Of a stretch of DNA of 64,000 nucleotides, positions 40,597 through 50,563 are shown in pieces. Source of the stretch: a bacterium 1xD8-48. GTDB lineage: Bacteria > Bacillota > Clostridia > Lachnospirales > Lachnospiraceae. Within the stretch, counting starts at the first letter, position 1; every line of letters starts with the position of its first letter. The translations under genes and the position numbers were made by a program. Below the pieces are notes generated by a model, which saw nothing but the letters and a program-made list of their open reading frames with translations, did not search any database and was not told the origin of the DNA. Where the stretch lies: contig QZDS01000011.1 in the NCBI GenBank assembly GCA_009917455.1, positions 1 to 64,000 on the forward strand, read 5' to 3'.

Positions 40597-41928
40597 CTAC
40601 TCATAACGAATGGATTCCGCCTTACTGTCCAGTGCCTGCAGGAATCCGCTCACATCAAGGTCTCCCGATACCAGCCCCTGAATCTGGGAATTGATTTCGT
40701 CAATCAGAGACTGTGAAGGCATATTCACACTCCATCTGTCCCAACAGCATGCAATTCTTCCTTTTTCCAGCGCATCCACAACATTTTCATATTCCTGTGG
40801 AAGTCCCGTATTGACTCCCTCACGATAGGTACTGCTTCCCGCATTTTCATCAATAAATGCCTGCTGTACCTCAACACTCGCAAGCGCTTCCATTACTTTC
40901 ATTGCGCCTTCCTTATTATCTGTATTAACATTGATTCCCCAGCTTGCCGCCGGTCCGCCGACCAGATAATTGCTTTCTGCTTTTTCTCCTGCAAAGGGCA
41001 TTACGCCAAAGGAAATACCGGCTTCTTTAAAATTGTTATACTCCCATGGCCCAGTAAAAAACATAGCGGCTTTTCCTGTCATGAATGCTTCTTTTGCCTG
41101 TTCTCCGGATATTCCCACCATATCGGATGTTATATATCCATTCTCTACCAGCTTCATCCAGTTTTCCATATAGGGGGTCAGAGTTCCATCCATTTTTGCG
41201 GTTCCGATTGCAAAATTGTAATCAAAATCTTTTCCTTCTTCCGTCACTTCATAAAAATTGGATTCCATAAATCCGGAAAACGCATGCAATCCGTTGTCGC
41301 TGTCTGCCAGCCCCATGGAAAGGGGTGCAATCCCACTATCGTTTAACTTCTTACATACATCTAAAAACTCGTCAAAAGTCTGCGGCACAGCGGTAATTCC
41401 TGCCTGTTCAAACAAATCCGTATTATAGAAAACTCCTGCGAACCACCCATAACACGGAATGCCATAAATCTTTCCATCCATGGAGCAAAGTGCCAGTCCG
41501 TCCTTGCTGAATCCGTCCGCAAGCCCGGTATCTGTAATTTCCATTACATTCTCCGCCTTGATTCTTGCCGGGAAATTAGCACCATCCGCGATAATATCGG
41601 GGCCTTCTCCAGACGCCAGCTGCGTACTCAATACATTATTGTAATCTGCATTTGACACAAAAGTATATTCTACAACATACTCTCCGTTTAACTGCGTATT
41701 GATTGCTTCGATTACGCTGTCCATCGTCCCTTCTTCATACCAGCACATCATTGTAATCGTATTGTCGCCAGATGTTTGTCTTTCGGAGCTGTCGCTGCTA
41801 CTGCTGCCATTGTCGTTATCGCTGGCATCGACAACGGTGCTGCTACCGTCGGCCTGATTCCCGCACCCTGCAACCGCCACAGATAACATTACGGCTGCAA
41901 GCAAAATACCTACTATTTTTTTCCTCAT
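40597..41928 (-). CDS. Extracellular sugar-binding lipoprotein
   Basis: 443 aa. The signal segment MRKKIVGILLAAVMLSVAVA ends in AGC, so Cys22 is lipidated; a Ser/Asp-rich linker follows. The mature part is a family 1 solute-binding protein (ITMMCWYEEGTMDSVIEAIN; GPDIIADGANFPARI; GKAAMFFTGPWEYNNFKEAG). First gene of the transporter operon, behind the YesMN-type two-component genes. Confidence 0.93.
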   Translation of the reverse strand: MRKKIVGILLAAVMLSVAVAGCGNQADGSSTVVDASDNDNGSSSSDSSERQTSGDNTITMMCWYEEGTMDSVIEAINTQLNGEYVVEYTFVSNADYNNVLSTQLASGEGPDIIADGANFPARIKAENVMEITDTGLADGFSKDGLALCSMDGKIYGIPCYGWFAGVFYNTDLFEQAGITAVPQTFDEFLDVCKKLNDSGIAPLSMGLADSDNGLHAFSGFMESNFYEVTEEGKDFDYNFAIGTAKMDGTLTPYMENWMKLVENGYITSDMVGISGEQAKEAFMTGKAAMFFTGPWEYNNFKEAGISFGVMPFAGEKAESNYLVGGPAASWGINVNTDNKEGAMKVMEALASVEVQQAFIDENAGSSTYREGVNTGLPQEYENVVDALEKGRIACCWDRWSVNMPSQSLIDEINSQIQGLVSGDLDVSGFLQALDSKAESIRYE

Positions 41929-42046
41929 TATTTTCCTCCTTTAAATGTCCTGTTTAATGTTTCTGATTTTTATTTTACGTTTGCCCTTCTTCTTTTCCTA
42001 TCCAAAATTTTTTCAATTTATATCACTTTTTTCGCATGATATAAAA

Positions 42047-42074
42047 AACCTGCAAAAATACTATTCTGCAGGTT
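42047..42074 (-). terminator. Intrinsic terminator behind the kinase gene
   Basis: On the gene strand AACCTGCA, 12-base loop, TGCAGGTT, then TTTTTTAT. It separates the two-component operon from the transporter operon. Confidence 0.8.
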
Positions 42075-42086
42075 CCTTCCTGTTAT

Positions 42087-43721
42087 TTACGTTTCCTGAA
42101 GCATTTGGTTTTTCAGGCGAATCATTGATGTAGTTCCGTTTGTATCGGCTGATACTGTCAAACCGTATTCTGTACCGAACAACAGCTTAATTCTTTTATC
42201 CACATTTCCCGTTCCATATCCATAATTTTCCTTTTTCAGTATCCCTTTTCCTATTTTCCCGTATAAGGACTTTCCGTTATCAAAAACCTTTAAAATCAGC
42301 TCCTCCCCTTTGCATTCCGCTGATATCCGGATTTCCCCGTTTTCTTTTTCCAACTGATTAATGCCGTGCTCAATTGCATTTTCCACCAGAGGTTGTAAAA
42401 TGAAAGTTGGAATCTTTATATCCATCATACTTTCATCTACAGCATAGCTAACCCCAAAAGCCTTTTCATGGGCACATAAAACGAGATGAATATATGCCCG
42501 AATATTTTCCATTTCCACGCGCAGGGCATCTACCGTTTTCCCTTTGTTCAGCGCTGTTCGGTAAAACACCGCCATCTCTGTCACAATCTCCGAAATTTTT
42601 TCTTCTCCGCAGTCAATTGCCAGCCAGTTAATTACAGAAAGATTATTATAAAGAAAATGAGGACTTATTTTTGACTGCAGTAGATTTAATTCCAGCCTCT
42701 GACGTTCGATTTCCTTATCATACACCTGATGAATAAGGCTTTTGATACGGCTTAGCATTTCCCGAATACTTTCCGATAAAATATGAATCTCATATATGCC
42801 TGACGGGGGCTGCTCTGCATCCAGATTTCCATTTTGAACCTCATTTACAGACTCCACCAGTAAATTCAGGTCTCTGACCAGAAAACGGGATAAAAAGCGC
42901 ATACTCAAAAGCGCTAAGGTAAGAACAATACAGATTACTATCATGGGAGCTCCCAGTCCCCAAAAAGGATTCTGATGATAGTAGCCCTTATCAATCTTAT
43001 AGTCCAGAAGCCATCCCGTGTCTCCCCATTCCAGTTTTTTTATCAGTCCGCTTTTTTCAAAATATCCGCCTGTCGTATATTCACATATGGATTCTCCATC
43101 GTCCCAAACCGTAATTATGGCCGGAACATTTTCCAGCATGGACAGCTTGTCAGAAAAGGCGCTCTCCTTTATCTCAATTACAAGTACGCCGATTACTTTA
43201 ACCGGATATGTCGTTGTGATTTTTTTTCCGACATAAAAGCGATGGTTTTGATGCCACCATTTAATACCTGAAGTAGCTAAAATATCCTTATACCATTTCT
43301 CCTCCCTGACCTCTCGCGAATTTTCCAGAAGATTAGACATTGCGCCGGACTCTTTATCAGTGTAAACTGTTATCTTCTCATAATCCCGCGTGGATAAAAG
43401 CACCCCATATAAAACTGTGCTGACAACCCTTGCGCTCTGGTTTACAGCCACATATTGGCTCTCGTCCATCTGCAAAAATTCCTGAAGCGTATAATTCGCC
43501 GCCAGATACCGCACGGAGCTCTCACATTGCTTTGCCCAGCTGTCCAGATTTTGCTGATTCTGCTGAATCAGATTCATACTTTCTGTCATACGCTGCTCCT
43601 GAATATACTGGTGCGCAGAATAAAAAATAAATCCTCCAAGAAAAAGAACCGGAATCATAATTACCAGAATAAATGACTGAATTAATTGTCTCCAAAACGA
43701 TTTTTTTCTTGTTTTATTCAT
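42087..43721 (-). CDS. YesM-type sensor histidine kinase
   Basis: 544-aa membrane kinase. Segments at about 14-34 and 275-297 enclose a 240-residue extracellular sensor. HAMP-like linker follows, then the His_kinase domain with HFLYNNLSVINWLA and the ATPase domain with LVENAIEHGIN and GYGTGNVDKRIKLLFG. It overlaps the regulator gene by 8 bp. Such kinases sense extracellular glycans or binding proteins and control adjacent CUT1 importers. Confidence 0.93.
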   Translation of the reverse strand: MNKTRKKSFWRQLIQSFILVIMIPVLFLGGFIFYSAHQYIQEQRMTESMNLIQQNQQNLDSWAKQCESSVRYLAANYTLQEFLQMDESQYVAVNQSARVVSTVLYGVLLSTRDYEKITVYTDKESGAMSNLLENSREVREEKWYKDILATSGIKWWHQNHRFYVGKKITTTYPVKVIGVLVIEIKESAFSDKLSMLENVPAIITVWDDGESICEYTTGGYFEKSGLIKKLEWGDTGWLLDYKIDKGYYHQNPFWGLGAPMIVICIVLTLALLSMRFLSRFLVRDLNLLVESVNEVQNGNLDAEQPPSGIYEIHILSESIREMLSRIKSLIHQVYDKEIERQRLELNLLQSKISPHFLYNNLSVINWLAIDCGEEKISEIVTEMAVFYRTALNKGKTVDALRVEMENIRAYIHLVLCAHEKAFGVSYAVDESMMDIKIPTFILQPLVENAIEHGINQLEKENGEIRISAECKGEELILKVFDNGKSLYGKIGKGILKKENYGYGTGNVDKRIKLLFGTEYGLTVSADTNGTTSMIRLKNQMLQET

Positions 43722-45258
43722 TCAGCAGAATCCTTTCTCTGTATTTTGCCGGACTGTATCCCGTATTGTTACGGAACAGGGCTATAAAATAAGATGTATT
43801 CAGATAACCGACCTTTTCGGCCACATCTCCCACTCTGATATTTGTAGTTTCCAAAAGCTCTTTTGCTTTCTCGATTCTGTAATTTGATATATATTTTACT
43901 ATATTGCACCCCGTTTCAACCTTGAACAGTGTGCTCAGATACGCCGCCGTAATGTGAAGTTCATCCGCCACCATGGATACGCCAAGAGTATATTCCTGAT
44001 AATTATCATGGATAAAGCTTCTTGCAAGCGCCACCAACCGGCCTTCCTCTTCTCTGTCCCCCTGTGTTTTTTCCAGTTCGTTAAGAAGTCTGAAAACTGC
44101 ATTTTTTACCTGCCTAATCGAATTAGAACCATAAATATCCTCAACAACCTCCATCATACATTCCTTTTTGTTAAGAACTTCACAACATCTCTTGATTCCT
44201 TCCGAAAAGGTGTATTTTACGTAAATAGAGCTAAAGCCGGACTTTTTTTCAATATATGTGAATGCCTTTTCAAATTCTCTTTTCATTCCATTAAAATCTT
44301 CCAGCCTGGCACAGGTCTCCACTTTTTTGAAATACAACGAAAGCATATCGCTTTGATTTTTCACAAATCCTATCTGATTATCTAAAAAATAGGTACTCTC
44401 TGACACAAAAAACTGATAATCCAGTTGTTCCTGAATCCTTCTGTATTCCGCTCTCAAATCTCCTGATGACCGACAGCTTCCTCCCACGACAATGAAAACC
44501 GCAGACTGATACTTCTGCCTTGATATAAGAATCAGTTTCTCACATATTTCTTCCGTTTTCCTTAGAGTCCGCAATAGTCCTCTGGGCACAAGCAAAAGAG
44601 TCTGCGTATCATCCTTATTTACAACAATGGTTTCCGGCCTGAACAGTTCACGCAAATCATTTTCATAATTTTCCCAGTATCTTGCAAATGAGCTGGAATA
44701 GCTGGACAGTATTATCGGAACAACTTCCCCTCCAGCAAAAATTTTATCTTCAATTTCTGTTATATCGTCTGTTTCTATTTCCAGATATCGCAACAGATGT
44801 CGGTAAAATTTCGTATCTTCCACTGATTTTAATGTCTTTTTTAATATCTCATTCTCTGCTTTCTGCTTTTCCCTTGCGTCGCAGATTGCAACAACCTTGT
44901 TAAATAATGCCTGAAACTCACCCAGCTTAATAGGTTTAAGAAGGTATTGCATTACTCCAAGCGCAATTGCATTCTGAGCATATTCAAATTCCCCATATGC
45001 ACTGTAAATAATACATACCGGGTTCCAACCGTTTTTATGTACCTGCCCTATTAATTCCATTCCTGTCATAACCGGCATTTTAATATCCGTGAGCAAAATA
45101 TCTATCTGCGTATTTTTCATGATTTCAAGAGCCTCACGTCCGTCTTGCGCCTGATAAATATCCAGTTCGTACTGATACCGTCTGATAAGCTTTTCAATTC
45201 CATTACGCTCTCTTGATTCATCGTCTACAATTAAAATACGATATTTCCTCATCTCCAA
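43714..45258 (-). CDS. YesN-type response regulator with AraC domain
   Basis: 514 aa. Receiver at 1-125 with D12-D13, phospho-site D58 (ILLTDIKMPVMTGMEL) and K near YLLKPIKLGEF. A long unassigned middle links to the C-terminal AraC-type double helix-turn-helix (LGVSMVADELHITAAYLSTL; RVGDVAEKVGYLNTSYF). Expected to activate the sugar transporter operon directly behind it. Confidence 0.93.
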   Translation of the reverse strand: MEMRKYRILIVDDESRERNGIEKLIRRYQYELDIYQAQDGREALEIMKNTQIDILLTDIKMPVMTGMELIGQVHKNGWNPVCIIYSAYGEFEYAQNAIALGVMQYLLKPIKLGEFQALFNKVVAICDAREKQKAENEILKKTLKSVEDTKFYRHLLRYLEIETDDITEIEDKIFAGGEVVPIILSSYSSSFARYWENYENDLRELFRPETIVVNKDDTQTLLLVPRGLLRTLRKTEEICEKLILISRQKYQSAVFIVVGGSCRSSGDLRAEYRRIQEQLDYQFFVSESTYFLDNQIGFVKNQSDMLSLYFKKVETCARLEDFNGMKREFEKAFTYIEKKSGFSSIYVKYTFSEGIKRCCEVLNKKECMMEVVEDIYGSNSIRQVKNAVFRLLNELEKTQGDREEEGRLVALARSFIHDNYQEYTLGVSMVADELHITAAYLSTLFKVETGCNIVKYISNYRIEKAKELLETTNIRVGDVAEKVGYLNTSYFIALFRNNTGYSPAKYRERILLNE

Positions 45259-45390
45259 ACCCTGTCGCTTTCTATAGATAAACCTTTTCCTGTCTTAATT
45301 CATAATACACTGGTACTCTGAAAAAATCCATGTTAAGATATCCTTATATCACAATTTCCGACAATTGGCATTTATACGGAGGCACTCAAA

Positions 45391-46767
45391 ATGGAAGATA
45401 CCCAAAAAACAGAACTGTTTGAAAAGCTACCCGTCCCGAAGGCGGTCATGAAACTGGCAATCCCTACCATCATCAGTTCTCTGGTTATGGTAATCTATAA
45501 TCTTGCGGACACTTATTTCGTGGGAATGCTTGGCGACCCCATCCAGAACGCGGCAGTCACACTGGCTGCTCCGGTGCTTCTCGCATTCAACGCGGTTAAC
45601 AATCTGTTCGGGGTAGGTTCCTCCAGCATGATGAGCCGGGGACTTGGAAGAAAGGATTATGACACTGTTTACCGCAGCTCCGCCATGGGATTTTACTGCT
45701 CGCTGATTTCCGGGCTTTTGTTTTCGGCATTTTATACGGCATTCCATACGCCCCTGTTAAGCGTGCTTGGAGCCGATGGCGGAACAGTCGGCGCAACCGC
45801 GAATTACCTGAAATGGACGGTAAGCTTCGGCGCGGCTCCCGCCATACTGAACGTGGTTATGGCCTATCTCGTGCGGGCGGAGGGTTCCTCCCTTCACGCC
45901 AGCATCGGCACTATGAGCGGATGTCTTTTGAATATTATTCTCGACCCCATATTTATTCTTCCATGGGGTCTTAACATGGGAGCGGAAGGGGCCGGCCTTG
46001 CCACCTTTTTATCCAACTGTGTGGCCTGCGTTTATTTCTTTGTCCTGCTTTACAGGAAAAAAGAACACACCTATGTCTGCATCAGGCCCTCCATGGTGCG
46101 CTTTAACAAAGCCATTGTTATGGGGATTCTGGGAGTCGGCATTCCCGCGTCCATTCAAAATCTCCTGAACGTAACGGGTATGACCGTGCTGAACAATTTC
46201 ACCGCCTCTTACGGTGCGGACGCCGTTGCCGCAATGGGTATTGTCCAGAAAGTCAACATGGTTCCCATGCAGGCGGCCATGGGATTTGCCCAGGGTATTA
46301 TGCCGCTTATCAGCTACAGCTATGCCGGCAAAAACGTTTCCCGCATGAAAGAAACTCTCTTTTTCACCGTAAAGCTCACACTGTCTTTCCTTGTAGCCGT
46401 TTCCGTGATTTACTATCTCGGCGCCGGCTTCTTTACCTCGCTTTTTATGAAAAACGCCGTTATTGTGGATTATGGAACCCGACTGCTTCGCGGCCTTTGC
46501 CTTGGCATCCCCTTTTTGTGCATGGACTTTATTGCGGTGGGCGTGTTCCAGGCATGCGGGCTTGGCAAAAAGGCTCTCCTCTTTGCCGTGCTCCGCAAAA
46601 TTGTGCTGGAAATCCCCGCACTTTTTATCCTGAATTACCTGTTCCCGCTCTACGGGCTTGCCTATGCCCAGATGACTGCCGAAATCATTTTATCCGTTGC
46701 CGCAGTTATCGTGCTGCGCCGTATTTTCAAACAGCTTGAAAAGGAAACTTCCCCGGCGAAAGCCTGA
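45391..46767 (+). CDS. MATE-family efflux transporter
   Basis: 458-aa membrane protein with about 12 segments. Family features: SLVMVIYNLADTYFVGMLG near the start, SSSMMSRGLGRKDYD, and the repeated half at GIMPLISYSYAGKN. Cation-coupled export of drugs or metabolites. Transcribed alone, divergent from the YesN gene; CGGAGG precedes the ATG. Confidence 0.94.
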   Translation: MEDTQKTELFEKLPVPKAVMKLAIPTIISSLVMVIYNLADTYFVGMLGDPIQNAAVTLAAPVLLAFNAVNNLFGVGSSSMMSRGLGRKDYDTVYRSSAMGFYCSLISGLLFSAFYTAFHTPLLSVLGADGGTVGATANYLKWTVSFGAAPAILNVVMAYLVRAEGSSLHASIGTMSGCLLNIILDPIFILPWGLNMGAEGAGLATFLSNCVACVYFFVLLYRKKEHTYVCIRPSMVRFNKAIVMGILGVGIPASIQNLLNVTGMTVLNNFTASYGADAVAAMGIVQKVNMVPMQAAMGFAQGIMPLISYSYAGKNVSRMKETLFFTVKLTLSFLVAVSVIYYLGAGFFTSLFMKNAVIVDYGTRLLRGLCLGIPFLCMDFIAVGVFQACGLGKKALLFAVLRKIVLEIPALFILNYLFPLYGLAYAQMTAEIILSVAAVIVLRRIFKQLEKETSPAKA

Positions 46768-46826
46768 TTTTATATGCAGGTTTTCCTGTTTCTGCTTCCG
46801 GCAACGCCCGCATGAGGGAAGCCATA

Positions 46827-48056
46827 TTAAGCCTGTCTGCGCCGGTACTCCCGAAAGATTACCGGCGGAAGCAGAGCCGCCAGCACCCCGTAGAGAGCAA
46901 ACAGAACCGGTATAGCTCCCGTTACCTTTCCGCCAATCGTAAACAAATCAAAATACTTCATAGCCCTTGCCACTCCCAGAAGTCTGTCGGGGAGAAGGGA
47001 CAGAATTTTATTCAGTACAGGACTGCTGGTGATGTTTTCAAGAAACGACGGAAGGAAAATCAAAACAAAGGGAAGCATTACCGCCAGTACCGCGGATTTT
47101 GTCTTTGCCGATATCAACATACACAGGAAGGAAATAAAAAGGCATCCCACATATCCGCCGATGGCCACCATCAGATATTCCTGCAGATTGGTCACATTGT
47201 AAAAGCATTTCCAGCCGGAATAATCCGCCTGAACCGGACAGTTCCATCCGTCTGCCCCCAGAAAAGCAAACGTGAACGCGCTGTAAACCAGAATCATCAC
47301 CCAGTAAACCCCTGTCGCAATCAGAAAACCCGCCCATACCTTGGCGCGTATCGCCTTATTTCTTCCGTATTCCGATGAAAAGAAAACCGAATCCGCTTTC
47401 CATGCATATTCATTTGAAAAAATTCCTGCCACGAGATATCCTAAAACCATCATCCCAATCATAACAATCGTCGGCGCATACTCAAACCACTGTGTCCATC
47501 CTTTCATATAATTATAATAAAAAGGTGTCTTCAGCTCCTCATAACGCCGAATCAGAAATTCCTTTTCCTCATCAGAAAACAGTTCCGCCGTTCCCTCCTC
47601 TGCAAGCCAGTCCTTAAGAAGCTTTACCCTGTTTCCGTAAAAATTCCCCGCGTCTTCTTCTGACAGGGAATCCGCGCGATAATAATCGTACTCCCGGAAC
47701 CCTGTCGCATAAGCGCGATTTAACAGCTCGCGGATTCCCATGATTCCCTGCCCCCAGCCATAGGCAATATTCCTTTGCTGCACATTATCCGACTTTGCCT
47801 CCGGCGTACTGCAAATCCGTATATTTTCCGCGATTACCTGACGGATTTTTTCTTCGTCCAAATCCCCGGCCCACTCCTCCTGCATCCTTCGCAGCTTCAT
47901 CGCGGCTCCATAACCCCTTTCCGTATCTCCGCTTTCATTGGTATAGGAAATTCCCGTGGCGAAATAGCAGGTAATCCCTGTCAGAAATAACAGAATCAAA
48001 AGCGCAATTCTTCCGCCTGTCCTCGTAAAAACTTTTTTTATCTCATATTTAAGCAT
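46827..48056 (-). CDS. ABC exporter permease
   Basis: About 409 aa from MLKYEIKK, with GTGGAGAAG just upstream; it overlaps the ATPase end by 8 bp. Layout: one N-terminal segment (GRIALLILLFLTGITCYFA), a large extracellular domain, then five or six segments. This matches the permease at 991-2226 in layout. It partners the ATPase at 48049-48930. Substrate unknown. Confidence 0.85.
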   Translation of the reverse strand: MLKYEIKKVFTRTGGRIALLILLFLTGITCYFATGISYTNESGDTERGYGAAMKLRRMQEEWAGDLDEEKIRQVIAENIRICSTPEAKSDNVQQRNIAYGWGQGIMGIRELLNRAYATGFREYDYYRADSLSEEDAGNFYGNRVKLLKDWLAEEGTAELFSDEEKEFLIRRYEELKTPFYYNYMKGWTQWFEYAPTIVMIGMMVLGYLVAGIFSNEYAWKADSVFFSSEYGRNKAIRAKVWAGFLIATGVYWVMILVYSAFTFAFLGADGWNCPVQADYSGWKCFYNVTNLQEYLMVAIGGYVGCLFISFLCMLISAKTKSAVLAVMLPFVLIFLPSFLENITSSPVLNKILSLLPDRLLGVARAMKYFDLFTIGGKVTGAIPVLFALYGVLAALLPPVIFREYRRRQA

Positions 48057-48930
48057 CTTCTCCACCTGCTTTCTCGCCAAAATAATGTAAAAAAACATCC
48101 TCCAGAGTCGCCTCGTCCAAAACCGCGTTTTCAGAGGGCTTCTCCGCTGCCAGGACCCGGAGGGACACGCCGCCCGGCACGGTTTTTACGTTGGACACCT
48201 TATACTTTTTCATATAAGAATCCACATCCTTCCTTGCCGTCTCCAAGGTCCATACCTTCTCCGTTATAGACTCTGTAAGCTCCGTCACCGTGCCCGAGGT
48301 GACAAGCCCTCCGTCCTTCATCAGAAGTATGTCGTTTGCAACATACTCGATATCCGACACAATATGGGTGGACAAAAGCACCAGCCGCTCCTGCGCCAGC
48401 TCGCTGATGAGATTACGGAAACGAATCCGCTCGCTGGGGTCAAGTCCCGCCGTGGGCTCATCCAGAATCAGAATCTCGGGATTGTTCAGCATGGCCTGTG
48501 CAATCCCCGCCCGCCGCTTCGTCCCTCCCGAGAGCTTCTTCATCTTCTTATTCTTCACCTTTTCAAGTCCCATCTGCTTTATCAGCTCTCCCGCCCGCTC
48601 TCTGGCCGTCAGGGGGCGCAGCCCTTTAATGGACGCAATATACAGAAGATAATCGTAAACCGTAAAGTCCGGGTAAAACCCGAAATCCTGGGGCAGATAC
48701 CCCAGAATTTTCCGGTACTCCCCGTCCATCCCGAAAATATCCTCCCCGTCCCATGTAAGCGTCCCCTCCGTGGGCCTTATCAGGGTGCATATCATCCTCA
48801 TCAAAGTGGTTTTCCCTGCGCCGTTGACCCCCAGAAGGCCGTAAACTCCTGCTCCGAAGGTATAGGACAGACCATCCACAGCCGCCATGCCCTGAAATCT
48901 TTTCGTCACATCTGAAATTTCTAGTTTCAT
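48049..48930 (-). CDS. ABC transporter ATP-binding protein
   Basis: 293 aa. Walker A GVNGAGKTT, signature LSGGTKRRAGIAQAM, Walker B ILILDEPTAGLDP, H-loop LLSTHIVSD. By eye it resembles the ATPase at 2228-3115 along the whole length, so the two exporters are probably of one family, but placed under different regulators (ECF sigma here, two-component there). Confidence 0.93.
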   Translation of the reverse strand: MKLEISDVTKRFQGMAAVDGLSYTFGAGVYGLLGVNGAGKTTLMRMICTLIRPTEGTLTWDGEDIFGMDGEYRKILGYLPQDFGFYPDFTVYDYLLYIASIKGLRPLTARERAGELIKQMGLEKVKNKKMKKLSGGTKRRAGIAQAMLNNPEILILDEPTAGLDPSERIRFRNLISELAQERLVLLSTHIVSDIEYVANDILLMKDGGLVTSGTVTELTESITEKVWTLETARKDVDSYMKKYKVSNVKTVPGGVSLRVLAAEKPSENAVLDEATLEDVFLHYFGEKAGGEDA

Positions 48931-49001
48931 ATTGTCTCTCCTTTTTACATACGTTCAGCCCACTCCCTGCGGGAATCCGTTTCCGGCTGTATCCGGTCGC
49001 T

Positions 49002-49763
49002 TTATCCCCACATTACCCCGCATTTTCTCTGCCCCCTGTAAATGCAATAGCCCAGATAAAAAGCGGTTACCGCCAGCATTACTATCCAGACTCCGCCGGA
49101 AACTGCTCCGTAAATCCTTTCATTCAGCACAAGCTCCGTCCAGATAACCGTCCATGCCATGCACATAAGCATTGAAACGGCCTCAGAACCGAACCGCCGG
49201 CTGTACAGGGTGCGGAAACAGATACAGCAGGTCACCATATAGGGAAGAAAAAACTGTACCGCCACTTCCAGGAAAACCGCCTTTCCATTCAGAACAACCG
49301 TCAGCATAAAAACACTCAGCATTGCCATATTCGCCAGGGCGCAGAGTAAAATCCTTGCGGAATATATCTGCCGCAGAGAATACCTGGCAGCGCACTCTAT
49401 CTCCATTGCATTACTGCTCCGGTTTTTCCACAGCTCCGGCAAAAGCAGGATTGCAAACAGCGAAGCTCCAATTCCCATGCACCTCTGACAATAATACCCG
49501 CTGCCCAGAACCTTCAAAATATTCCAAAGCACAAGCAGCACCGCCCCCTGCAGCAGCCACAGATACTTATGAATATATCTCCCCTGCTGATAGAGAAATT
49601 CCAATTTCGAGAGAGTCCTTTCCGCTTCACTCTCATAAAGCGCATTCATTGAACGGCGTATTGTCTCCTTCACATGCCTTTCTCTCTGAAAGCCCTCCGC
49701 CTGCGTTACCGCACCGGCTTCTCTTTCCAGACACTGCCTAATCTGTTTATCCGAAAGCTTCAT
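49002..49763 (-). CDS. Membrane protein of the ECF-sigma/ABC operon
   Basis: About 253 aa from MKLSDKQIRQ; GGGAGGAATT precedes this ATG. The cytoplasmic N-terminal 75 residues are helical and charged, followed by about six membrane segments (YLWLLQGAVLLVLWNIL; ILLCALANMAMLSVFML). The order sigma, this gene, ABC pair suggests a sigma-controlling membrane protein. No known anti-sigma motif was recognised. Confidence 0.7.
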   Translation of the reverse strand: MKLSDKQIRQCLEREAGAVTQAEGFQRERHVKETIRRSMNALYESEAERTLSKLEFLYQQGRYIHKYLWLLQGAVLLVLWNILKVLGSGYYCQRCMGIGASLFAILLLPELWKNRSSNAMEIECAARYSLRQIYSARILLCALANMAMLSVFMLTVVLNGKAVFLEVAVQFFLPYMVTCCICFRTLYSRRFGSEAVSMLMCMAWTVIWTELVLNERIYGAVSGGVWIVMLAVTAFYLGYCIYRGQRKCGVMWG

Positions 49764-49872
49764 AATTCCTCCCTTCAAAAGCCCTCCGCTTCACCCGCTG
49801 AGAATTTCATAAATCCTTCCGCTTTCCGACCAGTCTGCCCTCTGCTTTCACCCGGCTCGCTGCCCGAAAAAT

Positions 49873-50397
49873 TCAATCGTCTTCGAAATAATTCCGAAGC
49901 AATTCCCTCGCCCGCCTTATCCGGTACTTTACAAGGGGCAGCCCAATCCCCAGTATCTCCGCAATCTCCTTCTGCTTTCTCTCCTGTGCGAAAAATAAAA
50001 CGGCCGTTTCCCTGATTTCCTCCGGCAGACCTGCAAACGCCAGTTTTATTTCCAGATACTTTTCAGGATCCTCCCCTGCTCCGGTTTCCGCGCCTGAATC
50101 CGGCTCCTCTGGCAGCTCCTCCAGAGCAATCTCCCTGTTTTTTCTGTAAAAATCCTTACAAAGGTTGCCCGCAATCACATACAGATAATTTGCTGCCCTG
50201 CCGTAATGACGGTACTGACTGAAATTTCGGAAAAACCGCTCAAAGGTCTCCTGAGCCGCGTCCTCCGCATACCCGTAATCCCCGATGCGTAGCCGGCAGT
50301 ACCGCAGTATCTGACCATAATATTTTGTTACAAAGGCTTCCACCGCCTTTTCATCCCCCATACGCATCTTTTGCGTAAGAAGAAAATCCATGTCCAT
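49873..50397 (-). CDS. ECF-type sigma factor
   Basis: 174 aa. Region 2 at about residues 15-80 (ILRYCRLRIGDYGYAEDAAQ; YLYVIAGNLCKDFYRKN) and region 4 at about 115-170 (AQERKQKEIAEILGIGLPLV). First gene of a leftward group with a membrane protein and an ABC exporter, which it probably helps to express. A second sigma gene of this type is at 9212-9769. Confidence 0.93.
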   Translation of the reverse strand: MDMDFLLTQKMRMGDEKAVEAFVTKYYGQILRYCRLRIGDYGYAEDAAQETFERFFRNFSQYRHYGRAANYLYVIAGNLCKDFYRKNREIALEELPEEPDSGAETGAGEDPEKYLEIKLAFAGLPEEIRETAVLFFAQERKQKEIAEILGIGLPLVKYRIRRARELLRNYFEDD

Positions 50398-50563
50398 GTT
50401 TTTGCTTCCCTGTTTTCTAAAAGTACTTTCTATATACTATAACGGTGCAGACAGGCAAAAAGATAGCCGCATGAATAAAATATCATGCGACCACCATATT
50501 AAGGTTCTTTCCCATACTCTGTTTATCTTTCCATTCTGCACAAGTCAAACTTTTCCGCTATTT

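Noticed and set aside
46812-47378. 188-codon rightward open frame
   Set aside because: It lies antisense to the ABC permease gene, is rich in His/Gln/Lys without any domain, and has no ribosome site.
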